DNA of 64,000 nt from Adiantum capillus-veneris (Eukaryota > Streptophyta > Polypodiopsida > Polypodiales > Pteridaceae), in assembly GCA_014529385.2 (NCBI GenBank), contig CM043954.1, positions 92,655,747-92,719,746 on the forward strand. The letters are read 5' to 3'. The notes under the pieces were generated by a model, which did not search any database, had not been told where the DNA came from, and saw nothing but the letters and a program-made list of their open reading frames with translations. The position numbers were made by a program, and so were the translations under genes. How positions within the stretch are numbered: position 1 is the first letter of the stretch; every line of letters starts with the position of its first letter. Positions 59,593 to 64,000 of this stretch are shown here, piece by piece.

Positions 59593-60090
59593 GTGCTACC
59601 GTGTTTGCAACGCGACCTGCTCTCTAGCTCGCTACTGCTGTCCACTTGCGCACGCCTAGCCCCAGCCCCCCCCCCCCCTCCTCAGCCTGCTGCCTCTCCC
59701 CCCTTCCCCACTACCCCGCTGCCTGTCATCCTACGCCGCCCCCTGCTTGTCCGCGCTACCTCCAGCCCGCCCGCTGCTTGCCCTTTGCCGCCCGCTGCCT
59801 GCCCTTTGCCTGCTGCCCGCTGCCGCTTGCTGCCTGCCCTTTGCCGCTCGCTGTCGGCCTGCTGCCCCCCCGTTGCCGACCGCTGCCTGCCCTCCGCCGC
59901 CCCCCCGTCACCCCCTCCTCCTGCCTGTCGCCAGCCTGTCCCTACCCCACCTCCCCTCGCCTCGGTTTCTCCTCGTTATCCGCTGCAGTTCGGCCTCCTC
60001 GGCATTGCTTCATTTTTGGGGCAGTGTCTCCTGCGCCTGATTGCAGCGTCCGCACGTTGACCTCTTCTTACGACACAACAGTAGACACAG
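59593..60090 (+). promoter_or_regulatory. LINE 5' UTR, C-rich with short repeats
   Basis: Strongly C/G-rich, with repeats based on GCTGCCTGCCCTTTGCCGC (about six diverged copies, 59760-59900). In LINEs this region carries the internal promoter. The long Pro/Leu/Cys-rich ORFs in all three frames follow from base composition and are not accepted as genes. Confidence 0.6.
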
Positions 60091-61989
60091 ATGGAGGCTC
60101 CAGCTTCGCCACAGAGGGACTCGCCAGAAGCCCCCTCGCCCGACCCCGCTCAGCCCACCATTCGACTTGCTCTATCGCCGACAGAGCAAGCAAGCCTAGC
60201 CGCTAAGGTTGAGCATTTGCAGGCGACTTCGGTCATCTGCAAAATTCTCGACACCCGTCCTAGCAGAGGAGAGCTACGAGACCTTCTCCAAGCCCGCCTT
60301 CTCGCAGAGGTGGGCAAGATCTTGGATGTCCAGATTCTTGGACGGGGGTTCTACCAAATCGAGTTCGAGACCTCCGAGATGGCTTCCAAGGTCATAGCTA
60401 TGAGTCCACTCACCATCCGAGCATCACGCGCCCACTTTCGATAGTGGCGACATGGTTTTGACCCGAATTCGGATGTGCTAGTAGAGGAGGCAGACATCCC
60501 CATCTCAGTCTGCTTTCCGGGTTTACAGAGGGAGTACCTACCACTTCTTTCCACGATTGGCTCTGCCATCGAGACTGTCCTGGAGACACCTCATACGGCA
60601 GCATCAGTAGGCAGCTGGCATCCCCTCAGTTCGAGTTTTATTCAGAGATACCCACACGCTCCGAAGGTCATCCTTTTGCCTTGGGTGAGTGGAGGTTGGT
60701 TTAGACAGAGTGTGGAGTACTCGAGCCTCCCGAACCAGTGCTTCATTTGCAGACAGATGGGCCACCTAGTGAAGGCCTATCCACGGAGGAGGCCACGACC
60801 CGCACCTCATCCTCAGCCCCAGCATGCGAAGGCTAGGCCGTAGCCACAGCCAGCGGCACAGCGCACCGATTCAGAGCCACCCTCCGAGTCTGGGGCTCCA
60901 GCGGAGGAGGGGTGGAAGCAGGCCCATGGCCGTCGATGTTAGGGGCCACAGCGACAGCCTGGCACTCAGAGTGGCCCTCAGGTGCCTACTTAGCAGCAGT
61001 GGGTTCCCACGGGGAACCGCTTTGGTCCTCTTGAGCAGAAGGAGCCCTCTACGCCAGCCTCCACCTCCGCTTCACCCTTGCCAGCCGCCCCCCCTTCAGA
61101 GTTCCCCTCCTCCTCCTCATCCTCCCCCCCGCACTCTGCTCCCGTCCACTCCCCTCCTCGCCCCTCTACCTCTGTTGCCCCACCCCGCTCCTCTTCCCCT
61201 CCGCCCTGCCCCCCCCAGCTCCTTCTCCCCCCCTCCTACTCCAGTTCCACAGTCGACTCAGGAGACTGGTCCCTCGCCGGCAGCTAGGAGATCTCTTGGT
61301 AGCGCCTTTGCCACGAGTCGCCTAGCGAGAGAGGGTCAGCCCTTCTTGCGGCCCCCTCTGCAGATTCAGACATCTTTCCTTGCAGCTATCCCTCGTGGTC
61401 TGACGAGCATTGACCTCCGACGCCGTTGGGATTTCTCGACTACGAGTTCACTCGCTTTTTCGGCGATTCCGCAGCAGACCATGAGGCAACCTGCTTCAAG
61501 GTCCATGCTTTGTTCCTTGCCGCTAGGGAAACAGAGGCCTTGGACTCAGCAGTTGGTTTCTCCTTCCCCCTCTGTGGTAGGGCCGAGACAGAGTAGTCCC
61601 TCGACTCAGTGGTGGGATGGTTGCATACACAGGTTCTCGAGTTCTCTCACCACATGGGAGAACTTGGAGTTACAGATTTGCTACAGACTTTGTGGCCACT
61701 AGCCAAGTTTGCGGTGACACCCCCAGACTCAGCAGTATATAGACACATTGTGGTGTACTTTTTTGCTGATACGCAGTGTTTGCCTTGCTATGTATACATT
61801 CATGAGGACTCTTGGATAGAGGAGGTTGCTTTACGCACGGCTCGCTCTGCTTGGGCTTGGGCTAGGCACTCACTGCAGTCTCGCCTATCTAGAAGACGCT
61901 CGGATGCGGATTACTCCCCATCCAAGCCAGCCTCGAAGATAGCCCATCTTGCTACTGTGGCAGCATTTGTTCTCTCTCGCTCCCCATGA
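60091..61989 (+). pseudogene. LINE ORF1: DUF4283-like RNA-binding protein with broken knuckle
   Basis: ATG 60091 opens a single frame of 633 codons ending TGA 61987. The first third resembles the DUF4283 domain of plant LINE ORF1 (LLAEVGKILDVQILGRGFYQ; then FPGLQREYLPLL). The knuckle CFICRQMGHLVKAY (near 60748) has Tyr where the last Cys should be. A long Pro/Ser-rich region follows (60870-61280). A C-terminal domain (61600-61985) contains YIHEDSWIEEVALRTARSAW. In-frame stops: TAG 60442, 60841, 60940, 60991, 61285, 61300, 61594 and TGA 61411. ORF1 proteins coat the LINE RNA. Not functional as written. Confidence 0.85.
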
Positions 61990-64000
61990 GGATCGTCTCA
62001 TGGAATGTGTAGGGATTAGGTGGGCCCCAGTTTCAGCGACAGCAGGGCCGATTGCGTCAGGAGCTTCAGCATTGCCTTGTGGGAGGAGAGATTGATCTCC
62101 TTATGCTTCAGGAGCACCATCTGTCTGAGAGCCGCATTCGGCGATGTGGTCAAATTTTGCGTGGACGATATGATACCTTTTGGTCAGCTGCTTTTGGACC
62201 TGGAGGCATCCAAGGTGGGGTATCTATGAGTATTGCGGACTCATTGCAGCAGGCCATTGTGGGCAGAGGGATTATTGTGCCAGGCAGGGCTCAGTGGATT
62301 ACTATGCAGGTTCAGGGTGGCCTTGTGGGCTTCCTGAACATCTATGCGCCCAATGTGGCAAGTGCTTGTGTAGAGTTTTGGTCACAGATTGTTGAGTCTT
62401 TGCCACAGGCTGACCATTGGTGTGTAGGAGGGGACTTCAACATGTTGGAGGACCCTTCTGACAGGATTGGAGGCAGCCATGCTACTGTGCATGGAGTCGA
62501 GTTAGCAGCTTGGGAGAGGTTGTGTATGACTTTGAGGGTCTCAGATACATGGCAACACTCTGGCTTTGTGAGGCCTCCAGTGAGTCTTGCCTTTTTTAGA
62601 TCGGACCGCAGAGTGGGAGGAGTGAATCTATCGCGGATAGATCGCTTCTACACTAGTGACCACTTCAGTGACTTGGGAGGATCAGTGGGCATCCTGGCAG
62701 GGACATCCTTCTCGGACCATGCACCAGTGATCCTCACAATGGCAGACAGGCAGAGGAGTGGGAGCACGATGCTTCACATCCCAGAGCGGGTCTTGTTGGA
62801 CTCAACACTCAGAGAGAGGGTAGAGGCTCTCTGGACAGAGGGCATGGACAACTAGGCTCTACCTGCAGACAGAGTGGCCTTAGGCCTAGCTCAGCTTAGC
62901 CACTTTTTTCTCCAGGAGTCTTTGGCTCGACGGGCTGCAGCGAGAGAGGAGGAGCAGCGTCTCAGACGAGTCATTCCTTCACTACAGAGGATGCAGGAGC
63001 AACATCCAGACAATCCATGGTTGGAGGAACAGTTACAGCAGGCTCGACATGAGCTTGCTTGCACAGAGGAGAGGCGTCATGAGTTTGCCTTTCACCGACA
63101 GGCATCTCAGTGGACTCAGGTGGGTGACAGAGTTACAAGTGCTTTTTTTGAGACAGTGGGACCTCGACACTCGCATGCCAAGGTCAATCAGTTGAGGAGA
63201 CCCAATGGGTCAGTTGTTTGTGAGCCTGAGGATATGCGTGCAGTTGCTACTGACTTTTATCGTGAGTGACTGTCAGATGAGCCCCGGTCAGAGCGGCAGG
63301 ATGCATGCAGGGAGCAGGTTTGGGCACAGATGCCTTGTCTTGTGAATGAGGAGATGCGCCAGAGGCTAGAGATTCCTCTTCATCTTGAGGAGCTGCACAC
63401 GGCTCTTAGGGCCCTCCCTCGTGGTCGCTGTCCAGGTGAGGATGGGCTGACTCCCAGCTTCTTCTTGGAGTACTGGGACCTGCTTGGCCCAAATCTTTGT
63501 AGTGACTTTCAGTACATTCTACACACAGGAGTGATGCCAGATAGCATGAGTGAGGGCCTAATTTACCTCATTCCAAAGGAGGGTGGCTCCTTGGATGAGA
63601 TTCGATAGTGGCGCCCCATCACCATCCTCAACTCAACCTACAAAATTCTTGCCAAGGCTCTGAGTTTGAGGATTCAGCCACTTTTGGAGAGCCTTATACA
63701 TGGGACTCAGGCAGGTTTTGTCAAGGAATGCAGTATCCTTGACAACATCTTCACTTTCTAGGAGGCTTTTGCCCTGGCACGGCTCCGTGGGGAGGATCTT
63801 GTGATTCTTCTTCTCGATTTCGAGAAGGCATATGACAGAGTTGAATGGGAATTTCTAGAGGGCACTCTACGCAGGATGGGCTTCTCAGATGCTTGGATCA
63901 GAGGGGTGTCAGCTTTGTACAGATAGGCTCACAGTCAGGTGCTTTTGGCAGGAGGTAGAGGTGAGATCTTCATGCTCACACGATCGATCAGGCAGGGTTG
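61986..64000 (+). pseudogene. LINE ORF2: endonuclease and reverse transcriptase (partial)
   Basis: ATG 61986 overlaps the ORF1 stop (ATGA), a layout that suits reinitiation. The endonuclease keeps its APE-type residues: SWNV (61998), LLMLQEHHL (62100), NIYAPN (62338), GGDFNM (62430), RIDRFYTS (62636) and SDHAPV (62715). A helical linker follows (62874-63250). RT begins near 63400: RCPGEDGLTPSFF, WRPITILNSTYKILAKAL, GTQAGFV, then LDFEKAYDRVEW (motif A, near 63820) and SIRQG at the window edge. In-frame stops: TAG 62010, 62853, 63606, 63759, 63924 and TGA 63267. It nicks target DNA and copies LINE RNA there. Confidence 0.92.

Larger units (their letters stand above)
59593..64000 (+). mobile_element. 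L1-type LINE, running off the window
   Basis: Non-LTR retrotransposon: GC-rich 5' UTR, ORF1, an ATGA overlap, ORF2 with endonuclease then RT. The reading frames have no frameshift over about 3.9 kb but contain in-frame stops, almost all TAG. The 3' end, RT catalytic box, tail and target duplication lie beyond the window. The exact 5' end is not certain. Confidence 0.9.

Noticed and set aside
59593-60206. Three overlapping Pro/Leu/Cys-rich ORFs
   Set aside because: Open only because the GC-rich LINE 5' UTR lacks stop codons; all three frames are open together.
60091-64000. A changed genetic code with TAG as a sense codon
   Set aside because: TAG also ends or breaks ORFs where the family has varied residues (Gln, Trp, Arg), and land-plant nuclear genes use the standard code. 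Methylation-driven CAG to TAG change is the simpler account. Organelle-type U-to-C editing was considered and set aside because these are nuclear TEs.

Overview
This is nuclear DNA from a land plant with a large, repeat-rich genome. Almost every recognisable stretch is a retrotransposon: Ty3/gypsy elements with plant-type primer-binding sites, chromodomain elements, a dual-RNase-H (Tat-like) element and a LINE with a plant-type ORF1. Long CA and CT microsatellites lie between them. The style of the LINE and the gag genes makes me guess a seed-free plant such as a fern or lycophyte, but that is inference and weak. No intact host gene was found. Two host-type remnants exist: a broken FCP1/NIF-like phosphatase (minus strand, 49.7-50.2 kb) and an unrecognised multi-exon-looking gene (48.0-49.4 kb).

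Layout, left to right. 1-1.46 kb: 3' end of a decayed chromovirus pol. 2.70-10.62 kb: Element 1, a complete LTR element (779/790-bp LTRs, 5-bp duplication ATGTG) with no gag, protease, RT or integrase that I can see. It carries one long broken ORF (5506-8524) whose N-terminal half is two homologous blocks, each of about four short beta-hairpin-like repeats. 12.55-23.20 kb: Element 2 (LTRs 822/931 bp, duplication GTGAG), a gag-protease element without RT. Its leader holds eight regularly spaced palindromes, and its 3' end holds a captured piece of a DEAD-box RNA helicase gene. 24.46-33.76 kb: Element 3, a young Tat-like element (LTRs 1552/1625 bp) with gag, protease, RT, two RNase H domains and integrase, broken by four TAA stops and one frameshift. 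33.96-43.57 kb: a tandem array of a small non-autonomous LTR element in which neighbouring copies share LTRs. One copy is interrupted by a Tat RT fragment.

44.97-47.66 kb (minus): 3' half of a chromovirus whose LTR resembles those of the tandem array, so it may be the array's autonomous relative. 47.7-50.2 kb: the two host-type remnants. 50.3-52.6 kb: another chromovirus end and its LTR, full of minisatellites. 52.58-52.96 kb: an inverted paralogue of the site into which Element 3 inserted, without the insertion. 53.2-59.6 kb (minus): a relative of Element 2, again gag-protease, whose leader has a palindrome array of the same period but a different palindrome. 59.6-64.0 kb: a LINE with a GC-rich 5' UTR, ORF1, an ATGA junction and ORF2 (endonuclease, then RT running off the window).

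Four observations stand out: the repeat-protein ORF of Element 1, the two palindrome arrays with matching spacing, the helicase capture, and the strong bias of ORF-breaking stops to TAG in Element 1 and the LINE against TAA in Element 3.
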